61,849 bases of DNA from Candidatus Obscuribacterales bacterium (GCA_019745505.1 JAIETE010000069.1:1-61849); one strand, 5' to 3'; positions 41,181-51,003 are shown, counted from the stretch's first letter. Numbers and translations are program-made. Notes: a model not told the origin generated them from the sequence alone.

Positions 41181-41765
41181 CTACTTGGTAGATGTCTTGC
41201 TCTCCCCGGATGCCGTGGTTGCAGCAGGAGCTGCAGCTTTTCTGGCGCCAGGGGTGAGAGTCTTCACGATGTCTTCGGTTACATCAACACCGCTGTCGAG
41301 CACCTTTTGACCACCGGCGAAAACGCCTGCGCCATCTACAATCAAATCAAGACCTTTGTCTTTTGCTACTTGGTTGACTGCACCAAAAATGCGTTGTTGT
41401 TCCATTGCATTTTGGGTTTGAACCAGCTGTGCCAATGCTTGTTGCTTGGCTGCCAGCTCGGTTTGCACTTGTTGAACAATTTTCTTGATGTCTTCGTCGG
41501 ACTTTTTGTCTTCGCGAGCCTTTTGAATAGCTTTTTGACCGGCTTCGATGTCGCGGCGCAATTGGCTTTCTGCTTGATTCTTGAGAGCTTCAGAATCGCT
41601 GCCAGTGCCACTAGCCTTCACCATTTGAAGATTGAAATAGCCGATTTTGAGGCTGGTCGCGCTGGCTGTTTTTTGCGCGAACGCAGGACTGAGCGTTCCT
41701 GCTACGAGCAATGAAGCCAAAAGGGAGCCGCCCAGAATTTGTTTTGTGCTGCGTGCGAGTTGCAT
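41181..41765 (-). CDS. OmpH/Skp-family periplasmic chaperone
   Basis: 194 residues from the ATG ending at 41765, preceded by an excellent GGAGG. Signal peptide to about residue 31 (LLASLLVAGTLSPAFAQ). Mature part: IGYFNLQMV at the usual family position, then a long coiled coil rich in Gln/Lys/Glu (about 55-125) and C-terminal LDLIVDGAGVFAGGQKVLDSGVDVTEDIVKTL, the Skp body strand and helix. The usual role is to shield unfolded outer-membrane proteins in the periplasm. A Pro/Ala/Ser tail is added. Co-directional with a barrel-like gene downstream. TATAAT on the minus strand at 41824-41819 is a likely -10 box. Confidence 0.9.
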   Translation of the reverse strand: MQLARSTKQILGGSLLASLLVAGTLSPAFAQKTASATSLKIGYFNLQMVKASGTGSDSEALKNQAESQLRRDIEAGQKAIQKAREDKKSDEDIKKIVQQVQTELAAKQQALAQLVQTQNAMEQQRIFGAVNQVAKDKGLDLIVDGAGVFAGGQKVLDSGVDVTEDIVKTLTPGARKAAAPAATTASGESKTSTK

Positions 41766-41818
41766 GTATTCCTCCAACGTCACCGAATCTGCATCCACTA
41801 GGGATTGAATAAGCGCAG

Positions 41819-41824
41819 ATTATA
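41819..41824 (-). promoter_or_regulatory. Probable -10 box of the OmpH-like gene
   Basis: A perfect TATAAT on the minus strand 54 bases before the ATG at 41765, in an AT-rich stretch. No good -35 hexamer is seen. Confidence 0.4.
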
Positions 41825-42281
41825 TATCAATAGTTGGTAAATTAGGTCTATCGATGCCGCCAGCGCGCACCATTGCGCAACATTCTCTCAGCATAAGCAA
41901 ACTTTATCAGCTAAAACGCATAAGTGAAAGGATGATCGCTTTCAAAAGCGACATTTTTAACAGCAAGCAAACCAGTCAGGATGCGCACCTTGGAAGCTTT
42001 ATGCAAGCATCGACATCAGCCGGACTAGGGCACCGTCGGCGGTATCTCAAAAATTATCGGTATAACCGCAAGGACTTGATTTCTCTCGTATATATAAGAG
42101 AGGTATTACTCTTTTGAGATTTTTAATGTAGTTGGTGGAGGCTGAGCCTCGCCGTCTGAAACTTCCGTCGTCAGGAGGGGGATACAGCCGCAGCCCAGGC
42201 TAAAAGCCCGGGCTGCTGACTGATTTCGCGTTCATTTGTAAACTTTTTGGGGTAGGCGGAGTGACCCGTTCCAGCCCTCTT

Positions 42282-42482
42282 CTAGGCCGCTTTGAGTTCG
42301 TCGGCAAAAGGGGTAGCTGCCGAGGCGCGCATCCATTCGATAAGTTCAAGGGCCATTTTTCGTGTCCAGCAAGACGGGCAGTGGTCAGGAGCCAGGCTTG
42401 CCGGATGTTCGTGGAGAGATTCTTCGAGCAATTGAGTGGAGAGAAACACTAGAGAGCCGGTGGATTGAGTGTTTGTATTCAT
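42282..42482 (-). CDS. Possible small protein with CPSC motif (66 aa)
   Basis: MNTNTQSTGSLVFLSTQLL then HCPSCWTRKMALELIEWMR. The Cys-Pro-Ser-Cys pair and a good amphipathic helix make it plausible. The ribosome-binding site is weak and nothing similar is known to me. Confidence 0.35.
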   Translation of the reverse strand: MNTNTQSTGSLVFLSTQLLEESLHEHPASLAPDHCPSCWTRKMALELIEWMRASAATPFADELKAA

Positions 42483-42689
42483 TTTCGACTACCGCAAAGA
42501 AAAGGGGATGGGGTTGCGGACAAACGCACGGTAAGCGCACAAGCAAGGGGGGAAGTGCGGTCTTAACGGTTCTGAACTTAGATCGGGGGGAGAAAGGAGG
42601 GAAGGGGCTGGTGTGACTTAACGTCTGGGGTTGCATACATCATGCAACGGAAGCGGAACAAAGTAAATTCGCTGAATCGCGGGGAAAAA

Positions 42690-42715
42690 TTCGCGTACGC
42701 GAAAACGTGTATAAA
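42690..42715 (+). promoter_or_regulatory. 14-bp palindrome next to a TATAAA box
   Basis: TTCGCGTACGCGAA (42690-42703) is a perfect palindrome and TATAAA starts at 42710. The pair lies about 100 bases before the ATG at 42814 and could be an operator-promoter for the two-gene unit 42814-43562. Confidence 0.4.
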
Positions 42716-42813
42716 ATCGCCGAAAGGCGCCTGCTCCTTGAATCCGTGGGTTCAAATGATTGATTTTTTGCCGTTTGTGGCATGGATTACACAAGCGGCT
42801 GCCCGAGGATTTA

Positions 42814-43125
42814 ATGCAAGATTCTCCTTCTGAATCAGTATCCATCCCTGACGAAGTTACTGTCGAACTGGTCAGACTGTTGACCAGCGGGCATTTCGAG
42901 CAATTCATGGGTTTGTACAGAGAAACTGCCCTCGGGATTCAGGACGATGGCGCCGTAGTGCTAGCCGAAGTTGTTAACGCCGGAATTCGCAATACAGTGC
43001 CGGATTGCGAGGTCAAGCTGGTCGTGTCTCAGAAGACCGGCGACAAGCACATAATCATGATTCAGGACGGTTCGAAGTTTTTCGGTCCCAGTTGGACCGT
43101 GTCGCGCCAGATGTTCGTCGTCTAA
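42814..43125 (+). CDS. Small hypothetical soluble protein
   Basis: 103 residues from the ATG at 42814 (GAGGA five bases upstream): MQDSPSESVSIPDEVTVELVRLL. Mixed alpha/beta pattern (SGHFEQFMGLYRETALGIQDD, CEVKLVVSQKTGDKHIIMIQDG) without a recognised motif or signal peptide. It ends 8 bases before the next gene, which has no ribosome-binding site of its own and is presumably translationally coupled. Confidence 0.65.
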   Translation: MQDSPSESVSIPDEVTVELVRLLTSGHFEQFMGLYRETALGIQDDGAVVLAEVVNAGIRNTVPDCEVKLVVSQKTGDKHIIMIQDGSKFFGPSWTVSRQMFVV

Positions 43126-43133
43126 ACCCCAAA

Positions 43134-43562
43134 ATGGTCATTCTGCGAATTATTGGCCTGATTGTGCTTGCGGTTGTGGCTCTCAAGCTCTTCTTTTTCG
43201 CGATCGGTCTGATTGGATTGCTGATGTCTTTCCTCGGCTTGCTGTTACTTGCACTGGCCTTGTTGTGGGTTGTGAGCAAGGTTTTGCCCGGACGAAAAGC
43301 CTCGCTGCCTGACGCCACCAGCGAAGGACCTCAACTCTACAATGTCACCGGCAATGTGCTTCTCTTTGAAGAAAAACCTGATTTGCTGCAGATTACTCGA
43401 GCGGACGACACTACTGCCGGTACCATTGCCATTCCCAACGGTGAGAAAATCAAAGTTGTTGAAGAGGGCGAAAATGTCCTCAAAATAAGATTGAAATCCG
43501 GCTTGCACAAAGAGAAAGTTGCCTGGGTGAGCAAATCGGATGTGACCGGTTACAAGAATTAG
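43134..43562 (+). CDS. Small membrane protein with C-terminal SH3-like domain
   Basis: 142 residues from the ATG at 43134. Two close hydrophobic segments (about 3-22 and 25-45: LIVLAVVALKLFFFAIGL, LLMSFLGLLLLALALLWVV) anchor it. The soluble part (about 60-142) is beta-rich (NVLLFEEKPDLLQITRAD, GTIAIPNGEKIKVVEEGENVLKIRL, EKVAWVSKSDVTGY), similar to bacterial SH3-type domains that bind cell-wall peptides. Likely operon with 42814-43125. A 24-base palindromic hairpin follows at 43588-43611. Confidence 0.65.
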   Translation: MVILRIIGLIVLAVVALKLFFFAIGLIGLLMSFLGLLLLALALLWVVSKVLPGRKASLPDATSEGPQLYNVTGNVLLFEEKPDLLQITRADDTTAGTIAIPNGEKIKVVEEGENVLKIRLKSGLHKEKVAWVSKSDVTGYKN

Positions 43563-43587
43563 AACTTGTTGTGTCTCAAAAAGAAAA

Positions 43588-43611
43588 ACCGGCAGGGAAT
43601 TCCCTGCCGGT
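43588..43611. terminator. Perfect palindromic hairpin
   Basis: ACCGGCAGGG pairs perfectly with CCCTGCCGGT around AATT, 25 bases after the stop at 43562. An A-rich tract precedes it, which is a T-tract for minus-strand transcripts, so it can terminate both this operon and readthrough from the crotonase operon ending at 43856. The 43612-43855 stretch shows nothing else. Confidence 0.65.
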
Positions 43612-43855
43612 GAAACTCGTATAGGTGTGTGACTTGACTGGTTTTACTTCATCCGCGTCAGCGGCTATTTATCCAAATTGCACATTCCCGAGTTTTATAA
43701 CCTTTATGATTAACTAGACAACCGTTAACCCAATAAGTTCCCACCTTTCTAAAAGAATCTCCGGAATTTTTATGGAGCTGCGCCCTCACGTCAGGGATAA
43801 CGTGGGAACGAGAACAAATAGGAGGAAGAGCAATTTTTTTGAAATTCGCTTATCT

Positions 43856-44722
43856 CTACAATGACCGCTTAAGCCCGTGCAGATTGCCGAAAACGGTTTC
43901 TCTGCTTTCTTTCTGCGCGCGCATGCACTCGGTCAGATCGGCGGTAGAGAATATGGAGGCCTGCAAGTTTGCGCAATGCAGAAGTGCATCCTGAATGTTA
44001 TGGTCGCGGGCAAAATTGATTGCTTCTTTGGACGCTGAGATTGCCAAAGGTGCACGGCTTGCTATTGCATCAGCAACGTCCATCACGTGGGCGAGCATAG
44101 CCTTTTGGTCGGGAAAGACTTCGTTAACCAGCCCCAGTGACAGCGCGCGCTCTGCTGTGAGGGCTGTACCTGTAAAGGCTAATTCCCTGAGCACGGCGTC
44201 AGGCAAAAGATAGGGCAAACGCTGCAGACCACCCAGGTCTGCCATCATCGCCAGATTGATCTCTTGAATCTTAAAAGTGGCATCCGTAGTGGCGTAGCGC
44301 ATATCGCACGCGGCGATCATGTCGAAAGCACCGCCGATGCAGGCTCCGTGGACTGCCGCAATAATTGGAATTCGGCACTGTTCCAGGGCATTAAATGTCG
44401 ACTGCAGTCCGAGCACCAGGCGCTTCAATTTCTCACGGTCTTGCGGTGTATCTGTCTTTAGATCGCCCGATTGAAAAACGCTGAGATCCATGCCGGCGCT
44501 GAAGTGTTTGCCTTCTGCCGAAAGAACAATCACCCTGGTCTGCCCGGCTTCCTCAAGCATCTCGATCACCTGAGGCAGTTCCGTCCAGAACTCCTTGATC
44601 ATCGAATTGAGCTGCGCTGGTCGGTTCATCACTAGATGCGATACACCGTTTTTCTTGGTTTCGATACCAAAGCATTTATACACGTGACTATTCCTCGATT
44701 CTGCTTCAAGTGATGTTTTCAT
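43856..44722 (-). CDS. Crotonase-family enoyl-CoA hydratase/isomerase
   Basis: 288 residues. The crotonase fold markers are clear: LVMNRPAQLNSM, RVIVLSAEGKHFSAGMDLSVF (first oxyanion-hole segment), IPIIAAVHGACIGGAFDMIAACDMRYAT (second oxyanion-hole segment) and LGLVNEVF. Members hydrate or isomerise unsaturated acyl-CoA thioesters. The GKHFSAGMDL wording and the Asp/Glu-poor second site resemble dienoyl-CoA isomerases more than classical hydratases, but this cannot be settled by eye. It starts two bases after the stop of an SDR gene: one operon, probably acyl or short-chain alcohol metabolism. Confidence 0.88.
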   Translation of the reverse strand: MKTSLEAESRNSHVYKCFGIETKKNGVSHLVMNRPAQLNSMIKEFWTELPQVIEMLEEAGQTRVIVLSAEGKHFSAGMDLSVFQSGDLKTDTPQDREKLKRLVLGLQSTFNALEQCRIPIIAAVHGACIGGAFDMIAACDMRYATTDATFKIQEINLAMMADLGGLQRLPYLLPDAVLRELAFTGTALTAERALSLGLVNEVFPDQKAMLAHVMDVADAIASRAPLAISASKEAINFARDHNIQDALLHCANLQASIFSTADLTECMRAQKESRETVFGNLHGLKRSL

Positions 44723-44724
44723 TT

Positions 44725-45513
44725 TTAGAATGTCTGGTCCGTAGGGCGAATTGTAATCTCGTTAACATTGACGGCTGGAGGCTGGCTTACAGCATAAACA
44801 ATAGCGTTGGCAATATCTTCGCTGGAAAGCGCATGCATTTTTCCAACCCAATCCTTGACCGATTTTTGAGTCGCACTGTCGGTTATATGATCCGTCAATT
44901 CGGTTGTTACTGCACCTGGTTGGATCACCGTTACGCGTATTCCTTTGCTCGAAACTTCCTGGCGCAAACCATCCGAAAAGGCGCCCACCGCGAATTTTGT
45001 GGCGCTGTATGCGGCGCTTCTTGCCGAAATCACTTTGCCCGAAACGGAGGAAATATTGACTATATGGCCAGAGCGATTTTTGCTCATATGAGGCAGAACT
45101 GCGTGTGTGCAATTCATCAAGCCCAGCACGTTGATGTCGAACATTCGGCGCCAATCATCGATATTTGCGCCTTCCACCGGACCAAGATACATAACTCCCG
45201 CGTTATTGACGAGAATGTCCACTCTGCCAAACTTATCGACGGTGCCCTGGACTGCCGCCGCTATGTCATCGGATTTTGAAACATCGGATGCAAAGTAAAT
45301 CGGCTTGTCACATCCCTCTTTCTCGATTGCATCCACCAGTGCCGACAGCCTGTCTTCTCTACGCGCCAAGAGACTGACTTTTGCACCAGCCCGGGCAAGT
45401 GCCACTGCGGTTGCTTCTCCTATTCCTGAGGATGCGCCGGTGACTATTGCCACCTTATCTTTCAGGAAAGTCGCTGTGGAATGGGCTGCGGAAGCGGTTT
45501 TTGAATGCGACAT
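44725..45513 (-). CDS. Short-chain dehydrogenase/reductase (SDR), classical type
   Basis: 262 residues. N-terminal Rossmann motif TGASSGIGEA, then RREDR (an Arg after strand 2 favours NADP), NNAGVMY, ISSVSG (catalytic Ser), YSATK (catalytic Tyr and Lys) and IQPGAV. Classical SDRs reduce or oxidise carbonyl/alcohol substrates. The sequence is closest in style to the YdfG-type 3-hydroxy acid dehydrogenases. Operon with the crotonase. Substrate unknown. Confidence 0.93.
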   Translation of the reverse strand: MSHSKTASAAHSTATFLKDKVAIVTGASSGIGEATAVALARAGAKVSLLARREDRLSALVDAIEKEGCDKPIYFASDVSKSDDIAAAVQGTVDKFGRVDILVNNAGVMYLGPVEGANIDDWRRMFDINVLGLMNCTHAVLPHMSKNRSGHIVNISSVSGKVISARSAAYSATKFAVGAFSDGLRQEVSSKGIRVTVIQPGAVTTELTDHITDSATQKSVKDWVGKMHALSSEDIANAIVYAVSQPPAVNVNEITIRPTDQTF

Positions 45514-45572
45514 TGTCGGCCCCTCGAGTGATGAGCCGACAATTATATACGCTATTCGATTGCGGGATTGCC

Positions 45573-46166
45573 TTATGCCTGCTTGCGAAGTTTCTTGAGC
45601 GGCGTGACTGCGAATGCTCCCTTGAGAAGATGCTTCATTTGCAAATGCTCGAGTGTTGTTTTCGCTCGACCGGCTACGTATGGGTTTTGGTCATCTTGGA
45701 GTATGTTTAAAACTTCCAGAGGCGTGCTGTGATTTTCTGCCAACGCGAATCTGATATCGACATCATTATCATTCGCCAGGGCGGCTTTTACCGCACAAGG
45801 CGTATGTACGTTGTCGGCAACAGCCATGCGAACCTCGCTTCGTGATTCTCCGGCGAGATCGGCCAAGATTGTCGGCGCATCAGCGTTTTCAGCTACTCTG
45901 ACTAGAACGTTTTGTATGCCGCGGTGGCGTCCGGCCAGTCGAGCTGTATGAAGTATGTCCTGTTTTACGGATGACTTCGTGGCCTGACGCGGCGACGGCT
46001 GTAGTGCTGCAGCCAGACTGGGTGCGGATCTCTGCTTTTCAGACCTATACTTCGAATCGTTAATTTGCTTGAGTCTTTCGACTTCGTCTGCCGCCGCATT
46101 CAAATCTACTGAATGATTGCGCGCGGGAGCTTTCGACTCTAATTTTGCAAATTTGTCTCTCAACAT
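45573..46166 (-). CDS. Leucine-rich-repeat-variant (LRV/HEAT-like) protein
   Basis: 197 residues. A charged, Ala/Gln-rich N-terminal 75 residues precede about four helical repeats of the kind 'vA.na.tp..L..La.d....VR.avAdN..tp' (VRVAENADAPTILADLAGESRSEVRMAVADNVHTP, DIRFALAENHSTPLEVL). The last repeat has NPYVAGRAKTTLEHL, matched by NPYVAHRAKTTLDKL in the gene at 49839. Such solenoids bind proteins. No signal peptide. It follows the XRE regulator gene on the same strand. Confidence 0.78.
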   Translation of the reverse strand: MLRDKFAKLESKAPARNHSVDLNAAADEVERLKQINDSKYRSEKQRSAPSLAAALQPSPRQATKSSVKQDILHTARLAGRHRGIQNVLVRVAENADAPTILADLAGESRSEVRMAVADNVHTPCAVKAALANDNDVDIRFALAENHSTPLEVLNILQDDQNPYVAGRAKTTLEHLQMKHLLKGAFAVTPLKKLRKQA

Positions 46167-46287
46167 CGATAACCTCCTCCACGACTCAGTACTGGAAAAC
46201 CAGTAAGGGCGTGTGTTTGCAGAGAGACTGGTAATTCTCTCGCGGGTTCCCTCTCAGGTCCGTGCACAGCAGATTTAATTAAGCCGA

Positions 46288-46554
46288 TCAGGCGCTCTTT
46301 TGCTCGTTTTGCATGCATTCCTCGCACTTCGCGAGCATTTTTGACACCCGCGTCCGCAGCCCTTTGGCAATGCTGGCGACTGCTCCAATGCTGGGATTTC
46401 TGCGCCCCTGCTCAATGTTGCTAATGAACGCTCTGTTCACTCCGGACTCTGCCGCAAGGTCATCCTGTGTCAGCTTCAGGCGTTTGCGCCTGGCGTTGAT
46501 GACTTCTCCCAAACAGCGATATAAATGATTGTGGTTCTCTCTTTTGTTAGCCAT
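46288..46554 (-). CDS. XRE-family helix-turn-helix regulator
   Basis: 88 residues. A single HTH_3 domain spans about 10-70: LGEVINARRKRLKLTQDDLAAESGVNRAFISNIEQGRRNPS, with the recognition helix at VNRAFISNIEQ. The tail has two cysteines (KCEECMQNEQ). No toxin or partner adjoins; 121 bases downstream is the LRV gene. It probably represses a local promoter. Confidence 0.9.
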   Translation of the reverse strand: MANKRENHNHLYRCLGEVINARRKRLKLTQDDLAAESGVNRAFISNIEQGRRNPSIGAVASIAKGLRTRVSKMLAKCEECMQNEQKSA

Positions 46555-46778
46555 GAATTAGTACCTCCGCGGACTAGACGCGATGAATAACAAAAGGTTT
46601 CAACCCTGAGGTATCCAGTTGCATACTCTCAGACATCAAGCCCCGGTTGCGATTCTGGCACTGCTTGGGTTTTTTCACGGAAATCGGCAACATTAAAATT
46701 GATCATTGCCGGGAACTGAAAGGTCGCTCAAAAGTCTCATCAGGCGAAGGAGAAGAATGTATTCGCGAGGAGCTGAAC

Positions 46779-46967
46779 ATGACACCTGAAAATGACCAAT
46801 CTGCAAGACCTTTTGAAGAGCTCGATGAAGCTCTTGAGCGCAGCGCTAAGGAGTTGGAGATTCTCTCGACTATTTATAAACAGCGCGGACATAGACAGGA
46901 AGCGTCGGATATAGACAATACTCTTGCGAATTTCCAGGGTCGTAGCCAAGATTCCGACGAATTCTAA
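46779..46967 (+). CDS. Small acidic helical protein (62 aa)
   Basis: The ATG at 46779 has GAGGAG seven bases upstream. MTPENDQSARPFEELDEAL then RSAKELEILSTIYKQRGHRQEASDIDNTLANF forms one or two amphipathic helices. No family recognised. A strong intrinsic terminator (46994-47021) follows, supporting a real short transcript. Confidence 0.6.
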   Translation: MTPENDQSARPFEELDEALERSAKELEILSTIYKQRGHRQEASDIDNTLANFQGRSQDSDEF

Positions 46968-46993
46968 TTAGTGCGGCAAAACAAAGGTATGAG

Positions 46994-47021
46994 GGGAAAG
47001 GCAGGACTGCCTTTCCCTTTT
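46994..47021 (+). terminator. Intrinsic terminator
   Basis: GGGAAAGGC pairs with GCCTTTCCC around a six-base loop, directly followed by TTTT, 27 bases after the stop at 46967. Confidence 0.85.
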
Positions 47022-47091
47022 CAATCTTCCGGACTTTTGCCATGAGCGGGCGGGTGTTCTAGAATCATAGGTTCAAATTTATGAGGTTGCC

Positions 47092-47322
47092 ATGTCCGAG
47101 CAAGTTATTAAGGATGCCATTGCAAATTCCAAAATGCATTGCCCAAAGTGCAAAAAGCCCATACAGAAGTACGAAAAATACTCGGAAACAATTGATGCAG
47201 TACGCGATGGATTCAATGTTGTAGAGGTCGATTCTCGCTCTTCCCGCGTGACACTGACCTGCGGTAACGCTGATTGCGACTGGCGTGAGCGTACCGAATA
47301 CTGGTCTGAGTACATCGACTGA
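47092..47322 (+). CDS. Small zinc-ribbon-like protein (76 aa)
   Basis: MSEQVIKDAIANSKMHCPKC then KKPIQKYEKYSE and later LTCGNADCDWRERTEY: two Cys pairs (CPKC and C-x4-C) suggest a zinc ribbon around a beta core. Cytoplasmic; function unknown. A stem-loop (47356-47411) follows. Confidence 0.65.
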   Translation: MSEQVIKDAIANSKMHCPKCKKPIQKYEKYSETIDAVRDGFNVVEVDSRSSRVTLTCGNADCDWRERTEYWSEYID

Positions 47323-47355
47323 TTTCACTTCTCCATTTCTATTCTCCAAAATATT

Positions 47356-47411
47356 AAGGCACCACCGGTAATGGCATCTTTCGATGCTTCAGTACTGCAA
47401 GATGGTGCCTT
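47356..47411 (+). terminator. Branched stem-loop after the zinc-ribbon gene
   Basis: AAGGCACCA (47356-47364) pairs with TGGTGCCTT (47403-47411) and encloses an inner stem GCATC/GATGC with a TTTC loop. Only TT follows. It may be a terminator or another structured RNA; 47412-47659 shows nothing else. Confidence 0.45.
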
Positions 47412-47659
47412 TGGCGTTGTCGTGATTTTTGGGTTTTTGCAGGCGGCTAAGAGTAAGCGCATGAATAGATTTAGTATTCTTGATAAGTGTTTTATCGAAC
47501 ACTTGATAAGATTCTCCTGAACTATCAGCCGAAAGGCAGGTGAAAGGTTTAGTCCAAAGCGGGAACTAGCGACCGTTCGGCCCGTCACTGCAATATTTAG
47601 CCCTGGTTGTCAGGAGGAATCGGGGTTGCAAGGAATGTGAGAGAATTACATACCCACTA

Positions 47660-48826
<1,167 letters not shown>

Positions 48827-48856
48827 TACATTCCTTTCTGTCTGCATTGAAAGAGA

Positions 48857-48885
48857 AGGGAGGCGCATTCGCCTCCCTCCCTTTT
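48857..48885. terminator. Bidirectional intrinsic terminator
   Basis: GGGAGGCG pairs with CGCCTCCC around CATT, followed by CCCTTTT on the plus strand and preceded by A-rich sequence for the minus strand. It lies between the TonB stop (48826) and the convergent SDR (48930). Confidence 0.75.
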
Positions 48886-48929
48886 CCAGACTGTTGTCGT
48901 CTCTCATGTCTGGGTCAATTTCATCGGTG

Positions 48930-49706
48930 CTAAACGGTGATTCCGCCATCTGCGGCGATGGTATGTCCGGTTACCCATCGACCGTCGTCTGAGGCTAGAA
49001 ATGCCACAACCGCTGCGATGTCTTCAGGTTCGCCAATTCTGCCTAGAGCCGTCTTCGAAACGAATTCCGCTTTCAATTCTTCCGGCACTGTGTTGAACAT
49101 ATCGGATGCGACCGGACCAGGCGCCACACCATTGACCGTAATTTTGCGTCTGCCCAATTCTTGCGCCCATGTGCGAGTCAGTGTATCCAGAGCCGCTTTT
49201 GTCGCCGAGTAAACACTGAATCCGGGCATTGCTGCATGCGCCGCCTTGGAAGAAATATTGACGATGCGTCCGCCGTCGGCAAAGTTCTTCAGGGCTTCTT
49301 TGGTTGCCAGAATGACGCCTTTTACGTTGGTATTGAGCACATGGTCGACATGCTCTTCAGTTACGTCTTTGATGAAGAGGGTGTCGTAAACACCGGCATT
49401 GTTGACCAGGATATCGATCTTTCCAAATTCTTTGGAAATTTCTGCAAAGAGATTTTTGCTTTCTTGTTCGGACGAGACGTTGCCTTTAAAAGCTGCAGCT
49501 TTGGAGCCAAGCTCTTCGATTTGTTTTACAACTTTTTCGGCGGCTTCTTTGCTGTTGTTGTAATTAACAGCGACTGTCGCTCCTTCTTCCGCCAATCGCA
49601 ATGCAATTGCGGCACCTATGCCTCTGGAACCTCCGGTTACAACCGCGATTTTTCCAGCGAGGCGCTTTGCGCTTGCGGTTTTTGGCTGCTGCTGAGTTAA
49701 CGTCAT
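48930..49706 (-). CDS. SDR-family 3-oxoacyl-ACP reductase-like protein
   Basis: 258 residues from the ATG ending at 49706 (AGGAG eight bases upstream). Motifs: VTGGSRGIGAAIA, NYNNS after strand 2, NNAGVYD, ISSKAAHA, YSATKAALDTLTR (Tyr/Lys), GVAPGPV and the family terminus GRWVTGHTIAADGGITV. This is the FabG/BacC-like branch of classical SDRs, which reduce keto groups with NADPH. Monocistronic between two hairpin-bounded units. Confidence 0.93.
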   Translation of the reverse strand: MTLTQQQPKTASAKRLAGKIAVVTGGSRGIGAAIALRLAEEGATVAVNYNNSKEAAEKVVKQIEELGSKAAAFKGNVSSEQESKNLFAEISKEFGKIDILVNNAGVYDTLFIKDVTEEHVDHVLNTNVKGVILATKEALKNFADGGRIVNISSKAAHAAMPGFSVYSATKAALDTLTRTWAQELGRRKITVNGVAPGPVASDMFNTVPEELKAEFVSKTALGRIGEPEDIAAVVAFLASDDGRWVTGHTIAADGGITV

Positions 49707-49838
49707 TTGTAATACTCCTGTGGTGAATTGATTAAACACTAAGTAGTTGGGTCTTCCCTTAATACGCTGGGGTTTGCAAACTTATTTGATCTTTTTTGTT
49801 TCCAGGACCGGACTAGCGCTGTCTGACACGTGTCTGAC

Positions 49839-50246
49839 CTAGGCTGCGAGTCTGGCGGTCGTAAAAACGGGTTCCAGTTTGTCCAGCGTCGTTTTTGCTC
49901 TGTGAGCTACGTAGGGGTTTTCATCGGTGCTGAGTTTGTCCAGTATCGCCCGCGGTATCGCTGGGTTTTCCGCCAGTGCATAACGGACGTCGGCATCGTC
50001 ATCTTTCGCTAGTTCTGTCAACAGCATGTCGGTCACGACTGGGTTGTATGCGAGGCTGACGCGCACCTCCGTGCTCTCGTCGTGCACGAGTTTGATAAGC
50101 AGACGCAGCGGAGTTCTGGGGTTTTCGGCGATCCGGGCTCTTATGTGAGCGTCATCTGACTCCGCGTATTCTTCGAGCAGCTGTACTGGTGCATCAGGAT
50201 TGCCTGCGAGCAGATAGCGGGCTTTTGCTGTGAGACTAAATAGCAT
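49839..50246 (-). CDS. Leucine-rich-repeat-variant protein, paralogue of 45573
   Basis: 135 residues built almost entirely of five LRV repeats: LAGNPDAPVQLLEEYAESDDAHIRARIAENPRTPLRLLIKLVHDESTEVRVSLAYNP is two of them, each with NP followed by a helix pair. The end NPYVAHRAKTTLDKL equals that of the gene at 45573. No Cys cluster of the Azotobacter LRV protein is present. Predicted soluble solenoid for protein binding. Confidence 0.78.
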   Translation of the reverse strand: MLFSLTAKARYLLAGNPDAPVQLLEEYAESDDAHIRARIAENPRTPLRLLIKLVHDESTEVRVSLAYNPVVTDMLLTELAKDDDADVRYALAENPAIPRAILDKLSTDENPYVAHRAKTTLDKLEPVFTTARLAA

Positions 50247-50376
50247 GGTTGGATTACCTCGATGTGTTCAATCTGCCCTGGCGTAAGCAGGCAGGGGGGT
50301 GTGGTGTGGTTTGGTTTTTCTTAGATTGGCTTGGATTGGCTTGGCTTAGTTTGGCTTGCCCGTGCCATTTTCGGAC

Positions 50377-50976
50377 TTATTTTTTGAGAACCAGCTCGAA
50401 CATCAGATCGATGAAGATATTCAAGGGCTCCAGGTTCTTGCTTGTCTTCGCTCGCATCACCGCACCTTCCCAACATGATGAGAAGAGATCTGCGATTTTT
50501 CTTGCATCAGCGTCGCTCGTGATTTCATTGAGAAGCTGACCTTCTTCTATGCAGGCTGCGAAGGCGTCAACCCGTTTGTCCATGACTTCAGACAATGCTT
50601 GTCTGAGCGTTTCGCTCTGGTCTGACATCTCCTGGCTGAGATTGCCGATCAGACATCCCTTGCGGCAGTCAGCCGCACGCATGCACTCTCTTTTTGTTTC
50701 GCAGAAAGTGCGCATCCTTTGTATCGGCGTGAGCGATTTGTCGGTGAGAATAGGCATCAAGAAAGCCATAAACTCTTTGTGGAATTCTTCGATGATCGCG
50801 AGCGCAAAGTCCTCTTTGCTGTCGAAATAATGATAGAAAGAGCCTTTCGGTACGCCGACTTTGGACAGAACTTCTTGTATGCCTGAATTCGTGTAACCTT
50901 TTTCAATCATTACTGCGGCACCGGCTTCGAGTAGAAGCTGTTTAGTGTCTTGCTTTGCGGCCACCCTGGCGTTCAT
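50377..50976 (-). CDS. TetR-family transcriptional repressor
   Basis: 199 residues. TetR HTH at about 5-60: KQLLLEAGAAVMIEKGYTNSGIQEVLSKVGVPKGSFYHYFDSKEDFALAI. The C-terminal ligand domain includes ECMRAADCRKGCLIGNLSQEM, a block known from the NemR/YxaF branch, where cysteines sense electrophiles. Two near-identical semi-palindromes, TAGACTGGTCGTCTA and TAGACCGGTCGTCTA, lie upstream of this gene and of its partner at 51016, so autoregulation is strongly suggested. Confidence 0.93.
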   Translation of the reverse strand: MNARVAAKQDTKQLLLEAGAAVMIEKGYTNSGIQEVLSKVGVPKGSFYHYFDSKEDFALAIIEEFHKEFMAFLMPILTDKSLTPIQRMRTFCETKRECMRAADCRKGCLIGNLSQEMSDQSETLRQALSEVMDKRVDAFAACIEEGQLLNEITSDADARKIADLFSSCWEGAVMRAKTSKNLEPLNIFIDLMFELVLKK

Positions 50977-51003
50977 TTTCTTTGACTCTCCGTTGCTTGA
51001 AAT

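Larger units (their letters stand above)
41825..42813. other. Gene-poor interval with hairpins
   Basis: Nearly 1 kb without a convincing gene apart from a possible 66-aa ORF (42282-42482). It contains CTCTC/GAGAG around an AT core at 42083-42102. A strong stem (GCAGCCCAGGCT with AGCCCGGGCTGC, one mismatch) lies near 42190-42220, and a 14-bp palindrome at 42690-42703. I recognise no known riboswitch signature. Confidence 0.4.

Noticed and set aside
42081..42110. Inverted repeat CTCTC/GAGAG with TATATAA as a promoter
   Set aside because: No gene starts downstream in a sensible frame and arms are only five bases.
42121..42240. Riboswitch (cobalamin or similar)
   Set aside because: A strong stem is visible but none of the conserved riboswitch cores I know could be found, and no fitting gene follows.
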